A stretch of DNA of 64,000 nt, from the IMG/VR virus record IMGVR_UViG_3300034093_001036, positions 24,580 to 88,579 of that record, one strand, 5' to 3'. Shown here in pieces: positions 51,241-58,109 of this stretch (positions are counted from its first letter, which is position 1; the number at the start of each line of letters is the position of its first letter). Source of the stretch: a virus. The translations under genes were made by a program, and so were the position numbers. Below the pieces are notes generated by a model. The model ran no database searches. It saw only the letters and a list, made by a program, of their open reading frames with translations, and was not told the origin of the DNA.

Positions 51241-51696
51241 TTAATCTCCAGGGACTGGATCTCGTGTGACTTGATCAGTAACTGTGATTGTTCCAGTCAT
51301 AAGTGTAATTACTTTTTCATAAAATGGGCTATCTGGTCCTCCAGCAGGATATCTTACTTCAACATCATAAACATATTCTGTGCCAGCAACAAGTTGATTT
51401 CCTTCTGTTGGTCTAATTGCACATTGGACAAAAGTATTAGTCTCAACATCAACTCTAGCAAAACATTTAATTGTTGCTGATTCTGCACTTCCTCTTGCTG
51501 TGGCAATTGAAAACCTTGCTTGCTCATATGGAGCGACTCCAGTAACACCATCAATAGTGTTTGTGTTATATAGAATATTGCTGTCATAAAATGGACTTAG
51601 GTCAAAAACCGTTCCATCGTTCTTTTTCGGGTAGATACGAAACTCAAAGGTGTCACCCTTATAGTAATTAAAGTCGTAGGTTGCTGGAAATGCCAT
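51241..51696 (-). CDS. BppU-N-like structural protein
   Basis: A 151-residue protein built on the plan YYKGDTFEFRIY ... GTITVTDQVTR shared with the 44281 and 53654 genes, probably a beta-sandwich that anchors fibres to the baseplate or collar. A TGGTATAAT box six bases before the ATG gives leaderless expression. Confidence 0.6.
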   Translation of the reverse strand: MAFPATYDFNYYKGDTFEFRIYPKKNDGTVFDLSPFYDSNILYNTNTIDGVTGVAPYEQARFSIATARGSAESATIKCFARVDVETNTFVQCAIRPTEGNQLVAGTEYVYDVEVRYPAGGPDSPFYEKVITLMTGTITVTDQVTRDPVPGD

Positions 51697-51702
51697 GGTT
51701 TT

Positions 51703-51711
51703 ATTATACCA
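51703..51711 (-). promoter_or_regulatory. Leaderless extended -10 promoter
   Basis: TGGTATAAT ends six bases before the ATG at 51696 and includes the Val-stop end of the upstream gene. Confidence 0.6.
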
Positions 51712-52435
51712 CGCTGACGTAGACAGAATTGAATATTACAGATGAATCAAAGTCTGTTCTAATTTGTGGAACAGCGCCATTGCCCCACATTGCTTGGTTT
51801 TCAATAAATATTTGTTGAGTGACTGAAAGATTATAAGTATTCTGATATTTAAATGATCCTACTAATTGTACAAACTCCTGATCATTGCTTGCAAAATAGG
51901 TTCTTAGCCAAACCTCTGTATTTGAGGTATATGTGGTTAGTTCAAAGTTATATGTTACGGATACTTGGGAGCCTTCTTTTATACCGTGAAAGTTTAAGGC
52001 TCTCTGGTGGCTATTCCAAAGACTGGTACAGCCTGCTGGAAGGTATTTTTCATTTTGACTCTTATCTTTTGTGTCTAATAAAAGAGTTACCCAACCATCG
52101 TCTCCTTGAGAGATACCAAGTTTGATTGGTTTTTCAATAGTGTTTGTATATGAGGCCCAACCTGCTTGTTGTCCAGATGATGACAATGAACTTTGGCCAT
52201 TGACTCCTGCTGGACCACGATCTCCTTTAGGGCCAGGATTTCCCTGTGCTCCTTGCAATCCTTGTTCGCCATTTCTGCCATCTCTACCTGCAGGTCCTTG
52301 TGGTCCGACTGGGCCAGGGACTGGAAGAAATGAAATAGCATTATCTACAGTAGGATATGTTTGACTTTGTTCTACTTGTGCAGCATAAGAAGATTTTTTT
52401 GCACCTGGGAAATCCATAGATTTAGAAACAGCCAT
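51704..52435 (-). CDS. Collagen-like fibre protein
   Basis: A 243-residue protein with a Gly-X-Y stretch (GPVGPQGPAGRDGRNGEQGL and onward to about residue 80) followed by a ~150-residue globular beta domain (GWVTLLLDTKDKSQN..., QVSVTYNFELTTYTSN). Collagen triple helices need 4-hydroxyproline for stability in animals; the prolyl-hydroxylase-like enzymes nearby make this a possible substrate. A TGAGATAAT box precedes the ATG by six bases. Confidence 0.8.
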   Translation of the reverse strand: MAVSKSMDFPGAKKSSYAAQVEQSQTYPTVDNAISFLPVPGPVGPQGPAGRDGRNGEQGLQGAQGNPGPKGDRGPAGVNGQSSLSSSGQQAGWASYTNTIEKPIKLGISQGDDGWVTLLLDTKDKSQNEKYLPAGCTSLWNSHQRALNFHGIKEGSQVSVTYNFELTTYTSNTEVWLRTYFASNDQEFVQLVGSFKYQNTYNLSVTQQIFIENQAMWGNGAVPQIRTDFDSSVIFNSVYVSVV

Positions 52436-52441
52436 GGAGTT

Positions 52442-52450
52442 ATTATCTCA
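52442..52450 (-). promoter_or_regulatory. Leaderless promoter with GATAAT box
   Basis: TGAGATAAT ends six bases before the ATG at 52435. It is the only GATAAT variant in the set. Confidence 0.5.
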
Positions 52451-52455
52451 CTATA

Positions 52456-53280
52456 TTAAGTCAGTGACTCTATAGATGTAATGATTCCGTTGGTAACTGT
52501 AACCATCTTGCTATCTGAGGTTTGGAATGTTCCTGTTGCTCCCGTTGGTAAATCACCAATAGTTGCAATTTGATTATCAGCAACAGTTGGATCATCTAAG
52601 AATTCTCCACCATCTCCAGATATAACAACAGTGTCAGGAGCAAGTAAAAATAAAGGATCTGCATCTTTACCATAAAGTCCATTAACTTTTATTAAACTGT
52701 CTGGTGCTGGGCCAGTTAATAATCCATCAGATCCAAATACCCATTGGTTTTCAGATACTTCTTCTCCAGGCGGTCTTGTGCTTACCAATACTAATCTTTC
52801 TTCATCAGAAACAAGAACTTTATTTCTTTCTCCACCAATAACAAAAGTGCTGTTTTTAGAGAAAATGTCCCACTCGGCAGTGTTACCAACTGGATCTGCT
52901 AAACCACCATTTGCTTTTGCAATGTATAGATTGTTATCGCTTCCTCTTACAACTGCAAGATCTGTAATGTATCCATTACCTGAAATATAGTTTCCTAAGT
53001 ATACAAGTCCGCTAGAACCATTTGTTCCATCTGCACCTTTTGCTGCAAGCAAGTTCCAGATAAATCCTTGTGCAGGTGTGTCTCCAACGTTTCCACCATT
53101 TGCATTAGCACGGTACCAAAGTTGTCCATCGTATGTTGCTAAATCTCCAACAGCATATGCTGCGCCACCACTGTATTCTCCAGTGTAATTCCAAATAGCA
53201 TCTGCCCCATCTTCTCCTGGTGTACCAGGTGCTCCTGGAGTCCCGTCTCCGCTACCACCTGTTGTAGTAAAACGTGCCAT
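52456..53280 (-). CDS. Fibre protein with collagen-like and carbohydrate-binding modules
   Basis: A 274-residue protein. A short collagen-like stretch (GTPGAPGTPGEDGAD) is followed by a CBM5/12-like module (WNYTGEYSGGAAYAVGDLAT, then YDGQLWYRANANGG), a second similar module (GLVYLGNYISGNGYITDLAV) and a small C-terminal domain ending GTFQTSDSKMVTVTNGI. The repeated W/Y-rich modules suggest binding to host surface glycans. Confidence 0.75.
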   Translation of the reverse strand: MARFTTTGGSGDGTPGAPGTPGEDGADAIWNYTGEYSGGAAYAVGDLATYDGQLWYRANANGGNVGDTPAQGFIWNLLAAKGADGTNGSSGLVYLGNYISGNGYITDLAVVRGSDNNLYIAKANGGLADPVGNTAEWDIFSKNSTFVIGGERNKVLVSDEERLVLVSTRPPGEEVSENQWVFGSDGLLTGPAPDSLIKVNGLYGKDADPLFLLAPDTVVISGDGGEFLDDPTVADNQIATIGDLPTGATGTFQTSDSKMVTVTNGIITSIESLT

Positions 53281-53282
53281 GA

Positions 53283-53555
53283 TTAATCAAGTCCCATTTT
53301 AAATAATGCAACTTTAGAGTTGTTGGTATCTGTGATTGCATATAGCGCATCTAGTCCAGGTAGTTCTACAGACCATGCTGAGCCAGGGGCAAGACGGTAT
53401 CCGTAATCAGATGCTGTCACTCCTTCTCCTCCAAGGTATACATATGCAGAAGCATCTACATTTTGAATTGTAATATCCATTCCAGAATGCATTCCGTTTG
53501 GAGTTAGTCTGGTAGCAGAAGCGCTACTAAGAGTTGTAAGGGCATGAGTTGTCAT
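53283..53555 (-). CDS. Small virion-type beta protein
   Basis: A 90-residue protein with the pattern GMDITIQNVDASAYVYLGGE ... YRLAPGSAWSVELPGLDALY. This is a compact beta-sandwich of the kind found as spike or tail-tip decoration in many phages. A TGATATAAT box six bases before the ATG is its promoter. Confidence 0.65.
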   Translation of the reverse strand: MTTHALTTLSSASATRLTPNGMHSGMDITIQNVDASAYVYLGGEGVTASDYGYRLAPGSAWSVELPGLDALYAITDTNNSKVALFKMGLD

Positions 53556-53561
53556 GCCTAG

Positions 53562-53570
53562 ATTATATCA
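53562..53570 (-). promoter_or_regulatory. Leaderless extended -10 promoter
   Basis: TGATATAAT ends six bases before the ATG at 53555 and uses the TGA stop of the 28-residue gene. Confidence 0.6.
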
Positions 53571-53654
53571 CCTATTTACTTTGAAAGTTTTATCTTTAAT
53601 TCTAACCAGCGTGGGCAACTCAGGTCTTGGAGTTGATATTTTAACTACTGCCAT
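53568..53654 (-). CDS. 28-residue basic microprotein
   Basis: The frame MAVVKISTPRPELPTLVRIK...KVNR starts at an ATG that overlaps the stop of the BppU-like gene (TAATG) and ends in a TGA that forms part of the next promoter. Translational coupling and the exact fit of both ends support a real gene. No function can be given. Confidence 0.5.
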   Translation of the reverse strand: MAVVKISTPRPELPTLVRIKDKTFKVNR

Positions 53655-54034
53655 TAGAGACTACCTGTTACATCTCCAATTACTGAGATGGTTCCAATCA
53701 AAGGTGTCCAAATTGTTTCTACGTCAATAGTTACTTGAAGGTCAAAAGTTAATTCTGTTACAACTGATTTATAACCAGTACCCCATAATTCAGTAATAGA
53801 TGCTGGAGCCATAATGTCTACATATCCACTTCCTGCCGTAACTTCCAGGGTATCAAGAGCATCAGACTGAGGATCATAAGTAGTAGCCTCAAAGGTCCAA
53901 TCAGAAGTATCAAAATATGTTACTTCGTCATCTTCTAAAAATTCAACACGAAGCGGGGAGGTATCTCCTCTAACGATTTGCCATTTAATTCTGGCTGGAT
54001 CTGCTCCAAAAACTTCTGGTCCATGCATAGTCAT
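53654..54034 (-). CDS. BppU-N-like structural protein
   Basis: A 126-residue protein of the plan IKWQIVRGDTSPLRVEFLED ... GTISVIGDVTG, closest to the 44281-44691 protein. It probably forms a beta-sandwich used to dock fibres. It is the first gene of the leftward fibre run and has a leaderless TGGTATAAT promoter directly after a strong terminator. Confidence 0.65.
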   Translation of the reverse strand: MTMHGPEVFGADPARIKWQIVRGDTSPLRVEFLEDDEVTYFDTSDWTFEATTYDPQSDALDTLEVTAGSGYVDIMAPASITELWGTGYKSVVTELTFDLQVTIDVETIWTPLIGTISVIGDVTGSL

Positions 54035-54040
54035 AATGTG

Positions 54041-54049
54041 ATTATACCA
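54041..54049 (-). promoter_or_regulatory. Leaderless extended -10 promoter of leftward fibre run
   Basis: TGGTATAAT ends six bases before the ATG at 54034. The T-tract of the terminator at 54051-54101 lies immediately upstream. Confidence 0.6.
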
Positions 54050-54050
54050 T

Positions 54051-54101
54051 AAAAAAGACTAATACCTTGATTGGTGGGTATAGGACAAACCAAGGTATTA
54101 G
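54051..54101 (-). terminator. Intrinsic terminator after holin-like gene
   Basis: On the minus strand CTAATACCTTG pairs perfectly with CAAGGTATTAG around a ~21-base loop, followed by TCTTTTTT. It ends the holin-like message. Confidence 0.8.
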
Positions 54102-54300
54102 CCAGTAATAAAAGTATACCATAATAGACAAAACGGACATAACATTTAAAGTTATCAAATTGTTATAATAGACAATGTCCGATTTGTTACCATATGTCTT
54201 TTATGCCAGGTATTGAATAGTGTATACTAAATATATATAAGAAAAAAAAGAACTATCTTTATAGTTTTACAAACTATCTTTATATATAGTATATAGCAAA
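54102..54300. other. AT-rich intergenic stretch with short repeats
   Basis: No gene is seen. It holds two copies of ATAATAGACAA, an inverted pair ACGGACAT/ATGTCCG, and two direct copies of AACTATCTTTATA at 54251 and 54272. Their role is unknown. Confidence 0.5.
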
Positions 54301-54567
54301 TTATTTATCATTAGCAGCAATGTGCTTAATTAGAATTTCGTACATTTCGTCAAGTTTCTTTTCTTGGCGATCTCTAGATTTGATAGAGTCAATTCTCTGT
54401 TCGTCAACAGCACTTTCTAATCTATTAATTTGATCTTTTACCGATGATCCGCCATTAGTTTTAAGTTCGTAAAGATAATGCTTTACAAGCCACTTGATTC
54501 CAAAGGCAATTGATGATACAATTGTAAGTATTGCTACTATTAAGGAAGCCCAGTCTTGAATTGTCAT
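54301..54567 (-). CDS. Small membrane protein, holin-like
   Basis: An 88-residue protein with one N-terminal transmembrane helix (WASLIVAILTIVSSIAFGIKWL) and a charged coiled-coil tail (QINRLESAVDEQRIDSIKSRD). This is the form of many single-span actinophage holins or holin partners. I start at the ATG at 54567 (MTIQDW); a frame continuing to 54585 is possible. A role in lysis is inferred; the lysozyme gene is 8 kb away. Confidence 0.6.
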   Translation of the reverse strand: MTIQDWASLIVAILTIVSSIAFGIKWLVKHYLYELKTNGGSSVKDQINRLESAVDEQRIDSIKSRDRQEKKLDEMYEILIKHIAANDK

Positions 54568-54599
54568 AACTATATTATTATACATGGAGTTTATTAAAA

Positions 54600-55370
54600 A
54601 TGAAGACAGACATACTCAATACATTAGAGCATTCGACGAATCTTATTATATCCCCTGACATGGATGGCTTTATGACCGCAAAATTATTAGAGCGTTTTAA
54701 CGGTTCGCAAATAGTAGGCTCATACGACAAAAATATTTTATGTCTCGCCGACGGGATCAATCCAGAAGAATGTCTGTTTGTCGACTGCGATATGAATCGG
54801 CAAGAGTATGTATCTCTCGGCAATCATATGCGACTCTTGGAAGATAATATGTCCGTCGAGTCGTTTAATCCAAATGTTCACTTTGGCGTCACGACATATA
54901 GCGACAAGTTTCCTTTCGCAACCGCCTTTTTGATAAGTTTCGCAACAGAGGTTCAAACCTCCAATCTTGACCTCATACGCATGGCTTTCGCTGACTCAAC
55001 TCTCAAGAACATGGAGAAATATAGCGAGAACATGCGAAATTGGTCAACACGGATGGATCATCCTGCAGTACAGTACATAATGGACAATTCGGACATTGCA
55101 AGAAAAAATGATGCACAGGCAAGGTTTGATTATGTTGATCAATCATTTACTTCTAAACGATACGGCAAGCAACGATACCTGGATACCCTTAATAACGCCC
55201 TAGAAGGTCAGGGTATGAAGTTTAAACCACTAACTATGGGTAGTAAGTACATATGCGACAAAGTTGGCAAAGAAACCGTTATAAGGTATAATAGAGATAT
55301 CATCTCTTATGCAGAGATATTTACAGGAGAGTATTCTGTAACTTACAACCAAGAAAAGGAATGGGTATGA
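54600..55370 (+). CDS. DHH-phosphoesterase-like protein
   Basis: A 256-residue soluble protein. LIISPDMDGFMTAKLLERF looks like DHH motif I (DxDG plus a helix), LFVDCDM like motif II, and GNHMR sits where DHH is expected. RecJ-like and oligoribonuclease-like enzymes use this order to bind Mn ions. The DHH itself is not conserved (NHM), so it may be inactive or a different fold. A GGAG ribosome site precedes the ATG; it begins the rightward early genes. Confidence 0.4.
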   Translation: MKTDILNTLEHSTNLIISPDMDGFMTAKLLERFNGSQIVGSYDKNILCLADGINPEECLFVDCDMNRQEYVSLGNHMRLLEDNMSVESFNPNVHFGVTTYSDKFPFATAFLISFATEVQTSNLDLIRMAFADSTLKNMEKYSENMRNWSTRMDHPAVQYIMDNSDIARKNDAQARFDYVDQSFTSKRYGKQRYLDTLNNALEGQGMKFKPLTMGSKYICDKVGKETVIRYNRDIISYAEIFTGEYSVTYNQEKEWV

Positions 55371-55552
55371 ATAAAGAAGAAATTATTGACATGATGGTAG
55401 AGAGTATTACTGCTGATAACAGAGAACTTTGCAAGCAAAACAATATGAGCGATGAAGAAGCAGAAGCGCAAATTTCACAAGTACATCCAACGTTAGTATA
55501 CATGGCTTCAAATATTTACACAAAATTGAAAGAAGGTGGCGCACTTGCCTAA
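55367..55552 (+). CDS. Small acidic protein, unknown
   Basis: A 61-residue helical acidic protein (EEIIDMMVESITADNRELCK, then MSDEEAEAQISQ). I use the ATG at 55367, preceded by AAAGGA; it overlaps the upstream stop. No function recognised. Confidence 0.6.
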   Translation: MNKEEIIDMMVESITADNRELCKQNNMSDEEAEAQISQVHPTLVYMASNIYTKLKEGGALA

Positions 55553-55748
55553 ATATTATTACAAACCAATTTTTGAAAAAGTCCAAGAAGCATATCTGGC
55601 AAATGCCAAAAAAGACTACGAGCCAGGAATTTATATTGAGTCTAATGTGGATATTGTTGTAAATGCAGATTCAGAAGAGCATGCAAATATGATTTGCTAT
55701 GGGTTTATTGATGTAGGTATGTGGAAATTATATCAAATTAAGGATTAA
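55545..55748 (+). CDS. Small conserved-looking protein, unknown
   Basis: A 67-residue protein (PKYYYKPIFEKVQEAYLANA ...). I use the TTG at 55545, eight bases after AGAAGG; a GTG at 55536 lies inside that ribosome site. It overlaps the upstream gene by eight bases. The middle part (IESNVDIVVNADSEEHANM) suggests a small alpha/beta fold. Confidence 0.55.
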   Translation: MPKYYYKPIFEKVQEAYLANAKKDYEPGIYIESNVDIVVNADSEEHANMICYGFIDVGMWKLYQIKD

Positions 55749-55751
55749 GGT

Positions 55752-55922
55752 TTAGGCCATATTTTTTACAAATTGGGCTATCTCATGTGCTGCTTCATGA
55801 TGTGTACCGTGAAATTTTAACTCGATCTGGTTTGCAATATGTTGTCTAAGTCTTTGCTCAATATTAAATAGCAAAACCGCTTGTTTTTGTTCTGGAGTTA
55901 ACTCTTGATGATCGCTATTCAT
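55752..55922 (-). CDS. 56-residue protein, unknown
   Basis: MNSDHQELTPEQKQAVLLFN ... is a helical, His-rich protein (KFHGTHHEAAHEIAQF). Its ATG overlaps the stop of the upstream Cys-rich gene by eight bases. It converges with the rightward genes and is the last gene of a three-gene leftward unit. Confidence 0.55.
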   Translation of the reverse strand: MNSDHQELTPEQKQAVLLFNIEQRLRQHIANQIELKFHGTHHEAAHEIAQFVKNMA

Positions 55923-56082
55923 TTTTGCAAGAACATCCTGAGCAACAAGTTTCTGAAAATATTTTTACAGCCAACGAAGAGTAGTCTGTAGGTCTGCCCA
56001 TATTGTCTGTTGATTGCATAGGTTTGGATTCGAATAAGAAATTTTCATCCCAGGCATTTTCTAGATTGTCCAGAATTCCCAT
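55915..56082 (-). CDS. Cys-rich 55-residue protein
   Basis: MGILDNLENAWDENFLF ... ending SETCCSGCSCKNE. The CCxGCxC tail parallels CCKACTC in the 27-residue protein upstream, suggesting metal binding. Translational coupling with both neighbours supports it. Confidence 0.55.
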   Translation of the reverse strand: MGILDNLENAWDENFLFESKPMQSTDNMGRPTDYSSLAVKIFSETCCSGCSCKNE

Positions 56083-56086
56083 TTAA

Positions 56087-56170
56087 TTATTCCTGTGGTG
56101 CACTCATATGAGGATTAGTGCATGTGCATGCTTTGCAGCAGTTATCGCCATCATAATTTGTTTCGGTCAT
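56087..56170 (-). CDS. Cys-rich 27-residue microprotein
   Basis: MTETNYDGDNCCKACTCTNP... is preceded by a TGCTATAAT box exactly six bases upstream, predicting leaderless translation. Four Cys in seven residues could bind a metal ion. Its end is four bases before the next ATG region. Confidence 0.5.
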   Translation of the reverse strand: MTETNYDGDNCCKACTCTNPHMSAPQE

Positions 56171-56176
56171 AGATCT

Positions 56177-56185
56177 ATTATAGCA
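56177..56185 (-). promoter_or_regulatory. Leaderless extended -10 promoter of Cys-rich operon
   Basis: TGCTATAAT ends six bases before the ATG at 56170. Confidence 0.6.
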
Positions 56186-56198
56186 CCATTCTGAAAAA

Positions 56199-56795
56199 TT
56201 ATTTTTTTAAGTAATCTATCATTCTTTGAAGGATCTCTACGCTGTCTTTGGCATTACCTAGCGCAGCATTACAGTGATGACACAACAAACCTCTAATACA
56301 ATTACCACAGGCCCTAGTTCCAGGACAGCAGGAATGATTATGGTCTACAGATAGGCGCTTTCTAAATGTACTTTCTTTTAAACCACAAATCCTACAACTA
56401 TAGTCTTGATCTTCTAGCATTTTATGATATTGCTCCATTGTCAAACCATATCTTTCAATATTTCTTGTATGTCTAAGTATGGGAGCACAAGTAATACAAT
56501 ATGATAATTCTTTATATTTAACGTTTTTAGATTGCTTCATTTCCTCTTGAGGAAAATACTCTCCACAGTTGCGACAATGAATATTGCCAGAAGAGTCTAA
56601 TTTTCTAGGAAATATACGTGTGGCATCATTTTCTTTAATGTCATATGCCTTTACACAAACCTTGCACCAAGGCTTTAGTTTATCTTGTGCTTTAGAGTAC
56701 TTGTGAAAATGTAATAGGTTTTTATATTCCCTGCAATTTGTACATTGTTTTTGATTTTTGTCATTGTATTGAACTTTTGTGTATTCTTTTCTCAT
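56199..56795 (-). CDS. Recombination endonuclease VII-like HNH nuclease
   Basis: A 198-residue protein with three CxxC-type zinc knuckles (CTNC/CKVC, CRNC/CITC, CRIC/CGNC) and the endonuclease VII core LSVDHNHSC ... RGLLCHHCNAALG. Endonuclease VII resolves branched DNA such as Holliday junctions before packaging; free-standing homing nucleases have the same core. The extra N-terminal zinc knuckles favour a free-standing mobile type. A TGATATACT box six bases before the ATG drives it. Confidence 0.85.
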   Translation of the reverse strand: MRKEYTKVQYNDKNQKQCTNCREYKNLLHFHKYSKAQDKLKPWCKVCVKAYDIKENDATRIFPRKLDSSGNIHCRNCGEYFPQEEMKQSKNVKYKELSYCITCAPILRHTRNIERYGLTMEQYHKMLEDQDYSCRICGLKESTFRKRLSVDHNHSCCPGTRACGNCIRGLLCHHCNAALGNAKDSVEILQRMIDYLKK

Positions 56796-56801
56796 ATTAT
56801 A

Positions 56802-56810
56802 AGTATATCA
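56802..56810 (-). promoter_or_regulatory. Leaderless extended -10 promoter of nuclease gene
   Basis: TGATATACT ends six bases before the ATG at 56795. Confidence 0.6.
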
Positions 56811-56900
56811 TAAAATTCAGATTTATTCAGATTTCTATATTTACACTTTTTGGAATATTTTATTCAGATGTACGATACACACTATACAGAAAATACACAC

Positions 56901-56931
56901 AAAAAAATAGTGCGCCCATAACAGACGCACT
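56901..56931 (-). terminator. Intrinsic terminator of leftward early operon
   Basis: On the minus strand AGTGCG pairs with CGCACT around an 11-base loop, followed by ATTTTTTT. It ends the 57.45-56.95 kb operon. Confidence 0.85.
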
Positions 56932-56949
56932 AGATCTTGGGAAAACCTT

Positions 56950-57132
56950 CTACTTCATTCTACCCTGTATCCATCCATTGTGTATACCTATGATGGGTGC
57001 ATCAATACATACCGCCACACCTTGGTGTAGGGTGCTTCCCATCAATTCAATGAACTCGTGTACATGCTCCTTGGTATCGAATTCCATACCCCGCGTTGTA
57101 CCGCTTGTTGTTGTTAGTGTTAATTTAATCAT
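56950..57132 (-). CDS. Small early protein, paralog of 58865-59050
   Basis: A 60-residue protein (MIKLTLTTTSGTTRGMEFDT ... GVAVCIDAPIIGIHNG). It aligns end to end with the 61-residue protein at 58865-59050 on the other strand (YTIKLETYSGSVKNIPLST ... GVSVKVSCDMLGIRG). It is likely a small alpha/beta protein of unknown role. AAAGGTAAC is its ribosome site. Confidence 0.65.
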   Translation of the reverse strand: MIKLTLTTTSGTTRGMEFDTKEHVHEFIELMGSTLHQGVAVCIDAPIIGIHNGWIQGRMK

Positions 57133-57278
57133 TGTGTTACCTTTCGCATGTGTGCTACTACATTGACAGAAACCTTTTGTAGGTCTGCTACTACCTTGTT
57201 CATTTCATCTGCTGAGTTAGCAGTAAGCCCTGCGCCTAGTAATTGTGCGCCGTCCCATAGTGAGTAAGTGATAGTCAT
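57129..57278 (-). CDS. 49-residue early protein, unknown
   Basis: MTITYSLWDGAQLLGAGLTA ... HMRKVTQ. It overlaps both neighbours by four bases, in a three-gene leftward operon. No motif recognised. Confidence 0.6.
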   Translation of the reverse strand: MTITYSLWDGAQLLGAGLTANSADEMNKVVADLQKVSVNVVAHMRKVTQ

Positions 57279-57451
57279 TTGATAAGCCCTCTTTTCTTTA
57301 GTAATTCTTGAGCCTTAGCGATTTGCTCAGGTGTAGCGTTGCGATAAGCGTTAATTGTTTCTCTTATCCATGGTGACTTAGCCATAGCCTTCTCATGGGC
57401 TTCATGGCGAGCAATCGCTTGCTCGGCTTGTATTCTATTTAGTGTATTCAT
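57275..57451 (-). CDS. 58-residue early helical protein, unknown
   Basis: MNTLNRIQAEQAIARHEAHE ... LLKKRGLIK is basic and helical. I use the ATG at 57451, preceded by GAAAGG; a GTG at 57460 falls in the ribosome site. It is the first gene after the promoter at 57484-57512. Confidence 0.6.
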   Translation of the reverse strand: MNTLNRIQAEQAIARHEAHEKAMAKSPWIRETINAYRNATPEQIAKAQELLKKRGLIK

Positions 57452-57483
57452 CTTGAACACCTTTCTTTATTTTGTATACTGCA

Positions 57484-57512
57484 AGTATAACAGAGAAATG
57501 TCAAAAAGTCAA
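57484..57512 (-). promoter_or_regulatory. Leftward early promoter
   Basis: TTGACT, a 17-base spacer and TATACT with TGT before it. A Crp-like palindrome is centred about 64 bases upstream of the expected start. Confidence 0.7.
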
Positions 57513-57533
57513 GTCCTAGCACGGCGTGTCGCA

Positions 57534-57549
57534 TGTGATGTCCGTCACA
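57534..57549. promoter_or_regulatory. Crp/GlxR-like palindrome A
   Basis: TGTGATGTCCGTCACA fits the TGTGA-N6-TCACA consensus exactly. Its centre is about -64 from the leftward start near 57477. Confidence 0.6.
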
Positions 57550-57681
57550 CGGCACGTGTCAAATCGACACACCGATAACCTCACTATTGTTACGCAATCG
57601 TTATAATTCCCCCTACTAATGTGACCTACCTCTCATGTGATACACCTCATAATGTCCCTAATGTCCGTTTTGCACCCCTCA

Positions 57682-57708
57682 ATTTGTCAGACCCCCCTGC
57701 TATACTTA
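57682..57708 (+). promoter_or_regulatory. Rightward early promoter with TTTGTCAGACCCC element
   Basis: ATTTGTCAGACCCCCC lies directly before TGCTATACT. The same upstream element occurs at 58807 and 60131, each before an early operon. Confidence 0.65.
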
Positions 57709-57762
57709 CAGTATAAAGAAACACAAGCGGTAAAGAAATCCGCTAAAGAAAGGTGGTCATAA

Positions 57763-57945
57763 ATGACTACATTAGATAAAACAACAGTATGCGTAGAGCA
57801 TAACCCTTATTTCACCGCTATCTCAGAGGTAGCCGATGTGCAATACACATTCTGCCAAGATTGCGAACAGAATATAGACCGCTTTTGGCTAGACTATGGA
57901 ATGGAACGACTACCAGAGTGGTCAGATTGGTCGGTTACTAAATGA
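57763..57945 (+). CDS. Small early protein with CxxC motif
   Basis: A 60-residue protein (MTTLDKTTVCVEHNPYFTAI ... FCQDCEQNIDRFW). CVEH and FCQDC may bind zinc. AAAGAAAGGTGG is its ribosome site. It heads a rightward chain of overlapping genes that ends at 58560. Confidence 0.6.
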   Translation: MTTLDKTTVCVEHNPYFTAISEVADVQYTFCQDCEQNIDRFWLDYGMERLPEWSDWSVTK

Positions 57946-58109
57946 GTATTTGGACTAGAATTGCTACCACTAGCAATTACCCAAAGGGCATGATGAACCT
58001 ATGCCCATGTGGTCAGGTGGTATTAGCCCCTGCGCTATACCATGAGGGGCAGTCATACATGACTAACCCTAACAAATGTAAAGACTTATTCGAAGGAGTA
58101 AATAAATGA
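57942..58109 (+). CDS. 55-residue early Cys protein
   Basis: MSIWTRIATTSNYPKGMMNL, then CPCGQVVLAP and NKCKDLF. Its ATGA overlaps the previous stop and its own stop overlaps the next ATG. A small zinc-ribbon-like fold is possible. Confidence 0.55.
   Translation: MSIWTRIATTSNYPKGMMNLCPCGQVVLAPALYHEGQSYMTNPNKCKDLFEGVNK

Larger units (their letters stand above)
57452..57762. other. Divergent early control region
   Basis: No gene is seen. It carries the leftward promoter, the motif ACGGCGTGTCG (57521-57531), a perfect TGTGA-N6-TCACA palindrome, GGCACGTG, a minus-strand CGGTGTGTCGATTTG (57560-57574), two degenerate palindromes (57620-57635 and 57636-57651) and the rightward promoter with its TTTGTCAGACCCC element. 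Confidence 0.7.

Noticed and set aside
56738-57166. Rightward 142-codon frame
   Set aside because: It runs antisense across the endonuclease start, a promoter, the terminator and the 60-residue gene.
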